Below are positions 8,215-17,015 of a DNA stretch of 64,000 nt, piece after piece. A program made the translations under genes and the position numbers. Position 1 is the stretch's first letter; each line of letters begins with the position of its first letter. The stretch spans positions 528,137 to 592,136 of the forward strand of contig NZ_JAMTCG010000004.1 of the NCBI RefSeq assembly GCF_024171725.1, read 5' to 3'. The stretch is from Williamsia serinedens (lineage in GTDB: Bacteria; Actinomycetota; Actinomycetes; Mycobacteriales; Mycobacteriaceae). Below the pieces are notes generated by a model that was not told the DNA's origin, did not search any database, and saw nothing but the letters and a program-made list of their open reading frames with translations.

Positions 8215-9411
8215 TCAGTACGACTTCGGCAGACCCAGGCTGGTCTGCGCGACGAAGTTGAGCACCATCTCGCGGCTGACCGGCGCGACGCGCGCGATGC
8301 GGCACAGGTTCAGCAGCGGCGCGATGCCGTACTCGGTCGACAATCCGTTGCCGCCCATGGACTGCACGGCCTGGTCGACGATCTTCACGCACGCCTCGGC
8401 GGCGGCGTACTTCGCCATGTTGGCCGGTTCCGCCGCACCCCAGTCGTCACCGGCGTCGTAGAACGAGGCGGCCTTCTGCATCATCAGCTTGGCCATCTCG
8501 AGCTCGATCTTGCCCTGGGCCAACGGGTGTGCGATCGCCTGGTGCGCGCCGATCGGCGTCTTCCACACCGTCCGGGTGGTCACGTAGTCGACGGCCTTGC
8601 TCAAGGCGAAGCGTGCCATGCCGATCGCCGACGCCGCCGCCATGATCCGCTCGGGGTTGAGGCCGGCGAACAGCTGGCTGAGCGCCGCGTCCTCCGACCC
8701 GACGAGGGCGTCCGACGGCAGCCGCACGTCGTCGAGGAAGAGCTGGAACTGCTTCTCGGGGTTGATCAGTTCCATCTCGATCTGCCGGAACTCGAAGTTC
8801 GGCGCGTCGGTCGGGACGATGAACAGCGCGGGCTTCAGCTTGCCCGTCTTGGCGTCCTCGGTGCGGGCGACGATGAGCACCGCCTCGGCCTGGTCGACGC
8901 CGGAGATCCACACCTTGCGGCCGGTGAGCAGCCACTCGTCGCCGTCACGGCGGGCGGTCGTGGTGATCTGGTGCGAGTTCGAGCCGGCCTCGGGCTCGGT
9001 GATGCCGAACGCCATCGTGATGGTGCCGTCGGCGAGGCCGGGCAGCCAGCGCTGCCGCTGTTCCTCGGTGCCGAAACGGGCGATGATGTTGCCGCAGATC
9101 GCCGGCGACACGACCATCATGAGCAGCCCTGTGCCCGACGCCGCGAGCTCCTCCATGACGATCGCCAGCTCGTACATGCCCGCGCCGCCGCCGCCGTACT
9201 CCTCGGGCAGGTTGACACCCAGGAAGCCGAGTCGGCCGGCCTCGGCCCACAGCTCGTCGGTCTTGCGGCCCTCGCGGGCGCACTTCTGGAAGTAGTCCTG
9301 CCCGTACCGGGTGGCCAGCGCGGCCACCGACGCACGCAGTGCGGCGCGCTCGGGGGTCTCCAGGAACGGGTTGGCCGGGGTCTCGGTGGGACGCTCGGAT
9401 GTCGCGGTCAT
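8215..9411 (-). CDS. Acyl-CoA dehydrogenase (AtuD/AtuG-like)
   Basis: A 398-residue FAD acyl-CoA dehydrogenase: N-terminal helical domain, FAD-binding middle (AFGITEPEAGSNSHQITTTA, then KVWISGVDQAEAV), and a C-terminal helical bundle (QSMGGNGLSTEYGIAPL). The catalytic-base site of medium-chain enzymes (YEGT) is missing. Instead NPERIM puts a glutamate at residue 254, the helix-G position used by isovaleryl-CoA and long-chain dehydrogenases. That suggests a branched substrate. ATG 9411 overlaps the biotin carboxylase stop (ATGA). Confidence 0.9.
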   Translation of the reverse strand: MTATSERPTETPANPFLETPERAALRASVAALATRYGQDYFQKCAREGRKTDELWAEAGRLGFLGVNLPEEYGGGGAGMYELAIVMEELAASGTGLLMMVVSPAICGNIIARFGTEEQRQRWLPGLADGTITMAFGITEPEAGSNSHQITTTARRDGDEWLLTGRKVWISGVDQAEAVLIVARTEDAKTGKLKPALFIVPTDAPNFEFRQIEMELINPEKQFQLFLDDVRLPSDALVGSEDAALSQLFAGLNPERIMAAASAIGMARFALSKAVDYVTTRTVWKTPIGAHQAIAHPLAQGKIELEMAKLMMQKAASFYDAGDDWGAAEPANMAKYAAAEACVKIVDQAVQSMGGNGLSTEYGIAPLLNLCRIARVAPVSREMVLNFVAQTSLGLPKSY

Positions 9412-11399
9412 GCGGTCACTTCCTCTTCGCTGATCACGGCGAGTACATCACCCACCGCGAGTTGGTGTCCGGCCGACACTGCGAGCTCGGTCACGACGCC
9501 GTCGGCCGGGGCGTGCACCGTGTGTTCCATCTTCATGGCCTCCAGCCACAGCAGGGGCTGTCCCTGGACGACGCGGTCGCCGACGGCGACCGCCACGCGG
9601 ACCACCGCCCCCGGCATGGGGGCCAACAGCGACCCCGGCGCGCCGACCGCGGTCGGGTCGACGAAACGCGGCGCCTCGGTGACCGTCAGCGACCCGGCCG
9701 GGGTGTCGACGTGGAGGGTCGCGATGCCGTCCGCGTCGGGATACGCCGCCACGCGGTGCGGGAGACGCACCCCGTCGACCTCGAGGACGACGAGATCCCC
9801 GGCAGCCGAGACCACCGCCGTCCTCGGGTCGTCGGGGAGGTCGACACCCGACCGCGTCGCGCGGTAGCGCACCGTCACCTCGTCGCCGTCTGCGGTGACG
9901 AAGGACCGGCTCTGCGGTGCCGACGCCAGGTTCCGCCACCCGGCCGGGACGCCGGCCTGCACCGACGCCGTCGAGCGTTCCCGTGCCGACGCCGCCAGTG
10001 CCGCCGCGACGACCGCCCTGCGCGCCGCGTCGTCGTCGAGCAGCGGTCGTGCGAGGACGTCGAGGCCGACCTGATCGAGGTACCCGGTGTCGGTGTCGCC
10101 GGTCAGGAAGGTCGCGTCACGCAGGATGTGGACCAGGAGATCGCGGTTCGTGCCCGGGCCGTGCACCTGCGACCGCACCAGGGTGTCGGCGAGCATGGCT
10201 GCGGCACGCCGACGGGTGGGTGCCCACGTGATGACCTTGGCCAGCATCGGGTCGTAGAAGACCGAGATCTCGCTGCCGTCGGCGATGCCGGAGTCGACGC
10301 GGACACCGGGACGGTCGAGACCCGTGAACCGCACGTCGGCCGGGATGTGCACGTGGTGCACCGTCCCCGACTGCGGGGCCCAGTCCGCCGCGGGATCCTC
10401 GGCGTACAGCCTCACCTCGATCGAATGACCCTGCGTCGACGGGGGTTCGGCGTCGAGTGGCTCGCCGTCGGCGATGCGCAGCTGCCACTCGACGAGATCG
10501 AGGCCGGTGGTGGCCTCGGTGACCGGGTGCTCCACCTGCAGGCGGGTGTTCATCTCGAGGAAGTAGAACCGGCCCGCGCCGTCGGCGAGGAACTCGACGG
10601 TCCCGGCACCGACGTAGTCGATGGCCGAGGCCGCCGACCGTGCTGCGGCGTAAAGCCGTTCGCGCAGGTCGCCGCCGATGCGTTCGACGAGCGGTGCCGG
10701 GGCCTCCTCGACGATCTTCTGGTGGCGCCGCTGGATGGAGCACTCGCGCTCCCCGACCGCCCACACCGTGCCGTGCGTGTCGGCGAGAACCTGCACCTCG
10801 ATGTGGTGTCCACGTTCGACGTAGGGCTCGCAGAACACCGTCGGGTCACCGAACGCCGACGCCGCCTCGCGCGCCGCGCCCTCGACCTCCTCGCCGAGGC
10901 GCGCGATGTCGCGGACGATGCGCATGCCACGGCCGCCGCCACCGGCCGACGCCTTCACGAGCACCGGCAGGTCGGAGGCTTCGATCGACGTCGGGTCGAG
11001 GTCGCCCAGGATCGGCACGTCCGAGGACGCCATGATCGCCTTCGCGTTCACCTTCGACCCCATCGCGGTGATCGCCGCCGGCGGTGGTCCGATCCATGTG
11101 AGACCGGCGTCGACGACCGCCTGCGCGAATGCTGCGTTCTCCGAGAGGAACCCGTACCCGGGGTGGACGGCGTCGGCGCCGGCAGCACGCGCCGCGGCGA
11201 TGATCGCGTCGACGTCGAGGTAGGTCTCGGCCGAGGTCCTTCCCGGCAGGCGCACGGCCCGATCGGCCTCGGCGACATGCGGGGCCCCGGCGTCGGGGTC
11301 GGAGAAGACCGCGACCGTCGACAGGCCCAGTCGTGAACAGGTGGCGAAGACCCGGCGGGCGATCTCGCCGCGGTTGGCCACCAGCACGGATGTGATCAC
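9408..11399 (-). CDS. Biotin-dependent acyl-CoA carboxylase, biotin carboxylase + BCCP subunit (AtuF-like)
   Basis: A 663-residue alpha subunit. In order: biotin carboxylase N-domain (VLVANRGEIARRV), ATP-grasp with glycine-rich KASAGGGGRGMR near residue 158-170, FLEMNTRLQVEHPVTE, a biotin carboxylase C-domain, a linker, and a C-terminal biotinyl domain LEAMKMEHTV with the biotin lysine at about 623. It carboxylates the biotin that the partner carboxyltransferase uses. GTG 11399 is preferred because GGGGAGAG lies just upstream and homology starts here; more upstream codons overlap the previous gene. Confidence 0.92.
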   Translation of the reverse strand: MITSVLVANRGEIARRVFATCSRLGLSTVAVFSDPDAGAPHVAEADRAVRLPGRTSAETYLDVDAIIAAARAAGADAVHPGYGFLSENAAFAQAVVDAGLTWIGPPPAAITAMGSKVNAKAIMASSDVPILGDLDPTSIEASDLPVLVKASAGGGGRGMRIVRDIARLGEEVEGAAREAASAFGDPTVFCEPYVERGHHIEVQVLADTHGTVWAVGERECSIQRRHQKIVEEAPAPLVERIGGDLRERLYAAARSAASAIDYVGAGTVEFLADGAGRFYFLEMNTRLQVEHPVTEATTGLDLVEWQLRIADGEPLDAEPPSTQGHSIEVRLYAEDPAADWAPQSGTVHHVHIPADVRFTGLDRPGVRVDSGIADGSEISVFYDPMLAKVITWAPTRRRAAAMLADTLVRSQVHGPGTNRDLLVHILRDATFLTGDTDTGYLDQVGLDVLARPLLDDDAARRAVVAAALAASARERSTASVQAGVPAGWRNLASAPQSRSFVTADGDEVTVRYRATRSGVDLPDDPRTAVVSAAGDLVVLEVDGVRLPHRVAAYPDADGIATLHVDTPAGSLTVTEAPRFVDPTAVGAPGSLLAPMPGAVVRVAVAVGDRVVQGQPLLWLEAMKMEHTVHAPADGVVTELAVSAGHQLAVGDVLAVISEEEVTA

Positions 11400-11409
11400 T
11401 GCTCTCCCC

Positions 11410-13008
11410 TCACATCCGGAAGACGCCGAAGTTCGACGTCCCCTCGACCGGTGCGGAATCGATGGCCGACAGCGCGATCCCGAGTATCGTGCGGGTGTCC
11501 CGGGGGTCGATGACACCGTCGTCGTAGAGCATCCCCGACAGGAACGCCGGCAACGACTGTTCCTCGATCTGCGCCTCGATCATCGCTCGCATCCCGGCTT
11601 CGGCCTCGGCGTCGACGGTTCCACCGCGCGCCTCGGTCGCCGACCGCGACACCATCGCGATGACGCCCGACAGCTGCTGGGCACCCATCACCGCGGATTT
11701 CGCGCTGGGCCATGCGAAGAGGAACCGGGGATCGAACGCGCGTCCGCACATGCCGTAGTGCCCGGCACCGTAGCTCGCGCCGACGAGGACCGAGATGTGC
11801 GGCACCGTCGAGTTCGAGACGGCGTTGATCATCATCGAGCCGTGCTTGACGATGCCGCCCTGCTCGTACTCCTTGCCGACCATGTAGCCGGTGGTGTTGT
11901 GCAGGAACAGCAGTGGCGTGTTCGACCGGTTCGCGAGCTGGATGAACTGGGTCGCCTTCTGCGACTCGGCACTGAACAGCACACCCTGCGCGTTGGCGAG
12001 GATGCCGACCGGGTACCCATGGATGCGTGCCCAGCCGGTGCACAGCGACGAGCCGTACTCGGCCTTGAACTCGTCGAAGTCGCTGTCGTCGACGACGCGC
12101 GCGATGACGTCGCGGGGGTCGAACGGGATCTTCAGGTCACCGGGGACGATGCCCAGCAGTTCCTCGGGGTCGTAGCGCGGTTCGAGGACCGGGGCGGCCG
12201 GACCGGGCCCCTGCTTGCGCCAGTTCAGCCGTGCGACGATGCGTCGCCCGATGCGGATGGCGTCCTGTTCGTCCCGGGCGTAGTAGTCGGCGAGGCCGCT
12301 CTGCCGTGCGTGCATCGCTGCGCCGCCGAGGGATTCGTCATCGCTGTCCTCGCCGGTGGCCATCTTCACCAGCGGCGGACCGCCGAGGAACACCTTCGAC
12401 TGGTTCTCGATCATCACGGTGTGATCGCTCATGCCGGGGACGTAGGCGCCGCCGGCGGTGGAGTTGCCGAACACGAGCGCGATCGTCGGGATGCCTGCCG
12501 CCGAGAGCTGGGTGATGTCGCGGAACATGCGTCCGCCGGGGATGAAGACGTCCTTCTGCGTGGGCAGGTCGGCGCCGCCCGACTCGACCAGCGAGATGCA
12601 CGGCAGGCGGTTGGCCATCGCGATCTCGTTGGCGCGGAATCCTTTGCGCAGGGTCCACGGGTTCGACGTCCCGCCGCGGACGGTGGGGTCGTTGGCGACG
12701 ATCATGCACTCGACGCCCGACACGACACCGATGCCGACGACCATCGAGGCGCCGACGGCGAAGTCGGATCCGTACGCGGCGAGCGGACACAGCTCGAGAA
12801 ATGCGGTGTCGCGGTCGATGAGGAGCTCGATGCGCTCGCGGGCGAGGAGCTTGCCGCGCTTGTGATGGCGCTCGACGTATTTCTCGCCGCCGCCGGCCAG
12901 GGCCTTCGCGAACTCGGCCTCCAGGCCCGCGAGCTTCTCGGTCATCGTCGACGCGTTGTCGACGAACGCCGGGTCGGCGGCGTCGACGGTGGACCGCAGC
13001 GCCGTCAT
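11410..13008 (-). CDS. Acyl-CoA carboxylase carboxyltransferase subunit (AtuC/AccD-like)
   Basis: A 532-residue beta subunit with two crotonase-like halves: N-half GSDFAVGASMVVGIGVVSG, LVESGGADLPTQ, FGNSTAGGAYVPGMSD; C-half LFLHNTTGYMVG, VGASYGAGHYGMCGRAFDPR. It transfers CO2 from carboxybiotin to an acyl-CoA. Architecture matches methylcrotonyl-, geranyl- and propionyl-CoA carboxylases. The AtuA neighbour favours geranyl-CoA or another branched enoyl-CoA. ATG 13008 overlaps the upstream dehydrogenase stop (ATGA). The open frame runs further upstream, but only as an out-of-phase read of that gene. Confidence 0.92.
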   Translation of the reverse strand: MTALRSTVDAADPAFVDNASTMTEKLAGLEAEFAKALAGGGEKYVERHHKRGKLLARERIELLIDRDTAFLELCPLAAYGSDFAVGASMVVGIGVVSGVECMIVANDPTVRGGTSNPWTLRKGFRANEIAMANRLPCISLVESGGADLPTQKDVFIPGGRMFRDITQLSAAGIPTIALVFGNSTAGGAYVPGMSDHTVMIENQSKVFLGGPPLVKMATGEDSDDESLGGAAMHARQSGLADYYARDEQDAIRIGRRIVARLNWRKQGPGPAAPVLEPRYDPEELLGIVPGDLKIPFDPRDVIARVVDDSDFDEFKAEYGSSLCTGWARIHGYPVGILANAQGVLFSAESQKATQFIQLANRSNTPLLFLHNTTGYMVGKEYEQGGIVKHGSMMINAVSNSTVPHISVLVGASYGAGHYGMCGRAFDPRFLFAWPSAKSAVMGAQQLSGVIAMVSRSATEARGGTVDAEAEAGMRAMIEAQIEEQSLPAFLSGMLYDDGVIDPRDTRTILGIALSAIDSAPVEGTSNFGVFRM

Positions 13009-14165
13009 GCCTGGTACCCCAGCCGCTTGGCGGCGAGACCGGTGAGGATCTCGGTGGTGCCGCCGCCGATCCCGAGGATGCGCATGTCCCGGTACTGCCG
13101 CTCGACCTCGGTGCCGGTCATGTAGCCCAGTCCCCCGAACAGCTGCACCGCGGCGTTGGCGACCCACTCGCCGGCCTCGACGGCGGTGTTCTTGGCGAAG
13201 CAGACCTCGGCGATCAGGTCGTCGCCGGTACGGACGCGCCGTTCGACGACCGCGCGGGTGTAGGTGCGCGCCACGTCGACCTTTCGCGCCATCTCGGTCA
13301 CGGTGTCCTGCACGGACTGTCGGGCGATGAGCGGCTTGCCGAACGTCTCGCGCTCGCGCACCCATGCCAGGGTCAGGTCGAGGCAGCGCTGGGCGCTCGC
13401 GTAGGCCTGTGTCGCGAGACCGGCCCGCTCGGTGACGAAGCCGAGCGCGATCTGGGCGAACCCGGAGTTCTCGGCGCCCACGATGTTCTCCACCGGAACA
13501 CGGACGTCGGTGAACCCGAGTTCGGCCGTGTCCGAACAGCGCCACCCCATCTTGTCGAGCTTGCGCGTGACCGCGAAACCGGGCGTGTCCGTGGGGATCA
13601 CCAGCAGTGACACCCCGCCGGCGCCGGGCCCACCGGTCCGGACGGCGGCGACGACGAAGTCGGCGCGGACCGCGGAGGTGATGTAGGTCTTCGAGCCGTT
13701 GACGACGTAGTGGTCGCCGTCGCGGACCGCGGTGGTGCGCAGGTGGCCGACGTCGCTCCCGCCGCCCGGTTCGGTGATCGCGAGACTGCCGATCTTCTCG
13801 CCGGCCAGGGTCGGACGGACCCACCGCTCGATCTGTTCGGGGTCGGCTGCCATCGCGAGATGCGGCAGCGCGATCCCGTGCGTGAACAGTGAGGCGTAGA
13901 TGCCGCCGGCTGCGCCGGCCTCGTGCAGCGCCTCGCCGACGATGGTCGCGTCGACGAGGTCTCCGCCGCTGCCGCCGACGGCCTCGTCGAACCCGATGCC
14001 CAGCAGACCCAGGGCGGCGGCCTCCTTGTGGACCTCCCGCGGGATCAGTCCGTCGGCCTCCCAGGAGTCCTGGTAGGGCAGGATGTGCCGCTCGACGAAA
14101 CCGGTGACGGTCGAGCGCAGTTCGCGTCGCTCGTCGGTCTCCCAGGTGGCGGTGGCCAGGGTCAT
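13005..14165 (-). CDS. Acyl-CoA dehydrogenase (second of operon)
   Basis: A 386-residue FAD acyl-CoA dehydrogenase with the usual domains: SLAITEPGGGSDVGHLRTTA (FAD site), NGSKTYITSAVRADF, and C-terminal QLFGGLGYMTGTEVERQYRD. The usual YEGT glutamate is replaced (GIGGGTTE). A glutamate at about residue 246 in FVTERAGLA sits where isovaleryl-CoA dehydrogenase keeps its base, again pointing to a branched acyl chain. ATG 14165 overlaps the AtuA-like stop (ATGA). Confidence 0.9.
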   Translation of the reverse strand: MTLATATWETDERRELRSTVTGFVERHILPYQDSWEADGLIPREVHKEAAALGLLGIGFDEAVGGSGGDLVDATIVGEALHEAGAAGGIYASLFTHGIALPHLAMAADPEQIERWVRPTLAGEKIGSLAITEPGGGSDVGHLRTTAVRDGDHYVVNGSKTYITSAVRADFVVAAVRTGGPGAGGVSLLVIPTDTPGFAVTRKLDKMGWRCSDTAELGFTDVRVPVENIVGAENSGFAQIALGFVTERAGLATQAYASAQRCLDLTLAWVRERETFGKPLIARQSVQDTVTEMARKVDVARTYTRAVVERRVRTGDDLIAEVCFAKNTAVEAGEWVANAAVQLFGGLGYMTGTEVERQYRDMRILGIGGGTTEILTGLAAKRLGYQA

Positions 14166-15889
14166 GCGCGGTCCTCGGTTCCTGTGTGTGTCATGAACGA
14201 GACGGGGATGTCGACGACCCGGGAGCGAAGCCACTCCCCGAGTCCCTTGGCCTGCGGGTCGAAGCGGACGTTGTCGGCTACGCCGCGCCCGAGGATGCCC
14301 TCGATGACGAAGTTCACCGCGAGCAGGTTCGGCAGGCGGTGGCGTGTGACCGTCAGATCGGTGGTCTCCGGGAGGAGTTCGCGCAGCGCGTCGACGGTGA
14401 GCGTCTCGTCCAGCCAGGCGAACTGCTCCTCGTCGCGGACCCAGACGCCGATGTTGGCGCTGCCGCCCTTGTCGCCGCTGCGGGCACCGGCGATCGTGCC
14501 GAGCGGAGCGCGGGTCGTCGGGCCCCGGTCACCCGGGCCTGTCGCGGGCCCCGGGTCGAGGGGGTCGAGGCTGCCGCGGACCGGGCTCGGCGGGATCGTG
14601 GCGACCGTCCCGTCGGGCAGGGTGACCCGGTGTTGGACGAGGTCGGCGTCGACGTACCCCGGCTCGTAGACACCGAACGGGGCGCCGGCGGTCGGGGGCG
14701 CCGTGAGACTGAAGCCGGGGTAGCTGGCGAGCGCGAGTTCGACTGCGGCGGCCGAGAACCCGCGTCCGACGGCCTCGGGATCGGTGCTGCGGCCGACCAC
14801 CCTCAGCAGTGCGCTGGCCTGCGCCTCGGTGGGTGCATCCGGCCGATCGAGGCGGCTGAGCTCCCACGTGACCGAGTCCGGCTTCGTCGGCAGGGACGAC
14901 TCGAACTGCTCGCGGGCCAGCGCCGCCTTGTCCTCGATGTCGAGGCCGGTGAGGATCATCGTCACCTCGTTGCGGAACCCGGCGAGGAAGTTCAGCGACA
15001 CCTTCGTAGTGGTCGGGGGGCGCTCGCCGCGCACCCCGCTCATCCGGACGCGGTCGACGTCGACCTGCTCGAGGTGGATCGAGTCCATGCGGGTGGTGAC
15101 ATCGGGGCCGAGGTACCGCGGTCCGGTGATCTCGTAGAGCAGCTGTGCGGTCACGGTGCCGACGGTGACCGCACCTCCGGTGCCGGCGTGCTTCGTGATC
15201 ACCGACGAGCCGTCGGCCGCGACCTCCGCGAGGGGGAAACCGGGGTGCGTGAGGTCGGCGATCTCGCCGAAGAAAGCGTAGTTGCCACCGGTCGCCTGGG
15301 TGCCGCACTCGATGACGTGGCCGGCCGCGACCGCCCCCGCGAGGGGGTCGAGATCGGTGGGCTGCCAGCCGAAGTGGTGGGCTGCGGGGCCCACGACGAG
15401 CGATGCGTCGGTGACCCGACCGGTCACGACGACGTCGGCGCCGGCGTCGAGGGCCGCGGCGATGCCGAACCCGCCGAGGTAGGCGTTCGCGGTCAGCGGT
15501 GAGCCGAGGCCGAGCTCGGCGGCGCGGCCGACGAGGTCGTCGCCGTCGACATGGGCGACACGGATCTCGAGCCCGAGCTCCGCTGCCACGGAACGGATCT
15601 GGTCGGCGAGACCGGACGGGTTGAGGCCGCCGGCGTTGGTCACGATCCGCACGCCGCGCTCGTGGGCGAGCGCGAGGTTCTCGCGCATCTGGCGGAGGAA
15701 CGTGGACGGGTAGCCGCGGTCGGGGTGCTTCATCTTGTCGCGGCCCAGGATGAGCATGGTCAGCTCGGCGAGGTAGTCGCCGGTGAGGAAGTCGAGCTCG
15801 CCGCCCTCCAGCATCTCGCGGACCGCGGCGAAACGGTCGCCGTAGAAGCCCGACGCGTTGCCGATGCGGACGACGGACGGGGCGCTCAT
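14162..15889 (-). CDS. Acyclic terpene utilization AtuA-family protein
   Basis: A 575-residue protein with the hallmark AtuA N-terminus ([20 protein letters not shown], then [17 protein letters not shown]) and the later [14 protein letters not shown] and [15 protein letters not shown] motifs. AtuA is essential for citronellol/geraniol growth in Pseudomonas, but its reaction is unresolved. The family also occurs in other branched acyl-CoA operons, so a terpene substrate is likely rather than shown. ATG 15889 overlaps the upstream stop (ATGA). Confidence 0.88.
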   Translation of the reverse strand: MSAPSVVRIGNASGFYGDRFAAVREMLEGGELDFLTGDYLAELTMLILGRDKMKHPDRGYPSTFLRQMRENLALAHERGVRIVTNAGGLNPSGLADQIRSVAAELGLEIRVAHVDGDDLVGRAAELGLGSPLTANAYLGGFGIAAALDAGADVVVTGRVTDASLVVGPAAHHFGWQPTDLDPLAGAVAAGHVIECGTQATGGNYAFFGEIADLTHPGFPLAEVAADGSSVITKHAGTGGAVTVGTVTAQLLYEITGPRYLGPDVTTRMDSIHLEQVDVDRVRMSGVRGERPPTTTKVSLNFLAGFRNEVTMILTGLDIEDKAALAREQFESSLPTKPDSVTWELSRLDRPDAPTEAQASALLRVVGRSTDPEAVGRGFSAAAVELALASYPGFSLTAPPTAGAPFGVYEPGYVDADLVQHRVTLPDGTVATIPPSPVRGSLDPLDPGPATGPGDRGPTTRAPLGTIAGARSGDKGGSANIGVWVRDEEQFAWLDETLTVDALRELLPETTDLTVTRHRLPNLLAVNFVIEGILGRGVADNVRFDPQAKGLGEWLRSRVVDIPVSFMTHTGTEDRA

Positions 15890-16683
15890 CGGGTCGCCGC
15901 CTGCTCGCCCCGGGGTGCCCGTCCGGGCCCGGGTGCGCCGGCGAAACACTGTGCGATACGGACCCATTCGGCGGCGTCGTCGCCCACGACCGTGAGCCCC
16001 AGGTCCTCTGGTGCCCGGCGCTGGGTGACCAGCAGACAGAAGTCGAGTGCGCTGCCCGTGACGCGGTCGGTCGCGTCCTCCGGCCCCCACGTCCACGACT
16101 CCCCCGAGGGGGCGGTCAGCTCGATGCGGAACGGAGTGGCAGGCGGTGTCCTGCCGCGCAGGACGTAGGCGAAGTCGCGGGTGCGTGCGCCGATGTGTGC
16201 GACGGCCTTGAGGCGATCGGTGGGCTCGACGGTGACGCCGAGGGCGTCGGCGACGTCCTGCCCGTGCGCCCACATCTCCATGATCCGAGCCGTCGCCATC
16301 GACGCGGGCGACATCGACGGGCCGAACCACGCGAGTTTGGTGCCGTCGGGGACGGCGAGCAACGCCTCCGCCAGCTCGGAGCGGGTGCGGCGCCACCGAT
16401 CGAGCAGGTCGGGGTGCGCCGCCATCTCGCGGGCGGCGTCGTCGATGAAGTTGGCGGGGTCCGCCGCACCCTCGGCGAGGACGACGGCGAAACGATCGGG
16501 GTCTGTCGCGGAAACCGTCGCGACGTGGTCGGTCCAGGCGAGGTGGCCGATCTGATCGGCGATGGTCCAGCCCTCCGCAGGCGTGGGCGTCTGCCATCCG
16601 GTGTCGTCGAGGCCGGCGACGAGGTCGTCGAGCGCTGCGCCCTCGGCGGTCATGTCGTCGACGAGCGCGCGCAGAACCGTCAT
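15886..16683 (-). CDS. TIGR03084-like DinB/MDMPI-fold protein, first gene of the Atu-type operon
   Basis: A 265-residue protein with an N-terminal four-helix DinB/mycothiol-dependent maleylpyruvate isomerase fold. [18 protein letters not shown] (about residues 39-56) and [15 protein letters not shown] supply the expected His metal ligands; a C-terminal beta domain follows. Metal-binding relatives often use mycothiol, but the role in this operon is unknown. ATG 16683 is chosen because upstream in-frame codons read through the AAGCAAGC palindrome rather than coding sequence. Confidence 0.75.
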   Translation of the reverse strand: MTVLRALVDDMTAEGAALDDLVAGLDDTGWQTPTPAEGWTIADQIGHLAWTDHVATVSATDPDRFAVVLAEGAADPANFIDDAAREMAAHPDLLDRWRRTRSELAEALLAVPDGTKLAWFGPSMSPASMATARIMEMWAHGQDVADALGVTVEPTDRLKAVAHIGARTRDFAYVLRGRTPPATPFRIELTAPSGESWTWGPEDATDRVTGSALDFCLLVTQRRAPEDLGLTVVGDDAAEWVRIAQCFAGAPGPGRAPRGEQAATR

Positions 16684-16708
16684 GGCTCGACCACACCATC
16701 CGCCGATC

Positions 16709-16734
16709 AAAAAAGCAAGCATGCTTGCTTGTTT
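16709..16734. promoter_or_regulatory. Palindromic operator of the Atu-type operon
   Basis: An 18-bp perfect palindrome, AAGCAAGCATGCTTGCTT (16713-16730), extends to 26 bp with one mismatched pair. It ends 26 nt before the first codon of the operon. Size, symmetry and place fit a TetR dimer or double-dimer site, most simply for the TetR encoded at the operon end. Confidence 0.65.
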
Positions 16735-16760
16735 TATTCCCACTGCACGCCCTGATCACC

Positions 16761-16844
16761 CGTCGGTTGGGCGGTTCCAGACGTCGGTTGGGCGGTTACC
16801 GACGTCGGTTGGGCGGTTACCGACGTCGGTTGGGCGGTTCCTTC
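16761..16844. repeat. Four tandem 21-bp repeats, left arm of locus B
   Basis: Units begin at 16761, 16782, 16803 and 16824 with the shared core CGTCGGTTGGGCGGTT. Only the last four to five bases vary. They lie upstream of the Atu-type operon promoter and beyond the 3' end of the thioesterase gene, with no start codon or coding bias. Confidence 0.9.
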
Positions 16845-16861
16845 GTCGGCGCGCTTGCGAC

Positions 16862-16976
16862 CGCCCACTCGAGTCCGGAAACGCCCACTCGACGTCCGGA
16901 AACGCCCACTCGACGTCCGGAAACGCCCACTCGACGTCCGGAAACGCCCACTCGACGTCCGGAAACGCCCACTCGA
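16862..16976. repeat. Tandem 21-bp repeats in opposite orientation, right arm of locus B
   Basis: Units begin at 16862 (20 bp), 16882, 16903, 16924, 16945 and a partial at 16966, with the core CGCCCACTCGACGTCCGG. Read on the other strand the unit contains GACGTCGAGTGGGCG, which matches 13 of 15 bases of the left-arm GACGTCGGTTGGGCG. The two arms are therefore inverted copies of one family around 16845-16861. Confidence 0.9.
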
Positions 16977-17015
16977 CGGGGTGTCGCTGGGCGGTGGTGG
17001 GCGGGGCCGGAGGGT

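Noticed and set aside
13009..13824. Upstream extension of the carboxyltransferase to 804 residues
   Set aside because: The added part is an out-of-phase reading of the acyl-CoA dehydrogenase gene, Arg/Pro-rich and without homology.
16709..16734. KstR2-type operator
   Set aside because: The site has CAAG and CTTG half-sites, but with a 4-bp spacer (CATG), whereas the KstR2 consensus has 2 bp. It is therefore treated as a different TetR site.
16862..16976. CRISPR array
   Set aside because: The repeats are head-to-tail with no unique spacers, the unit is 21 bp, and no cas gene is near.
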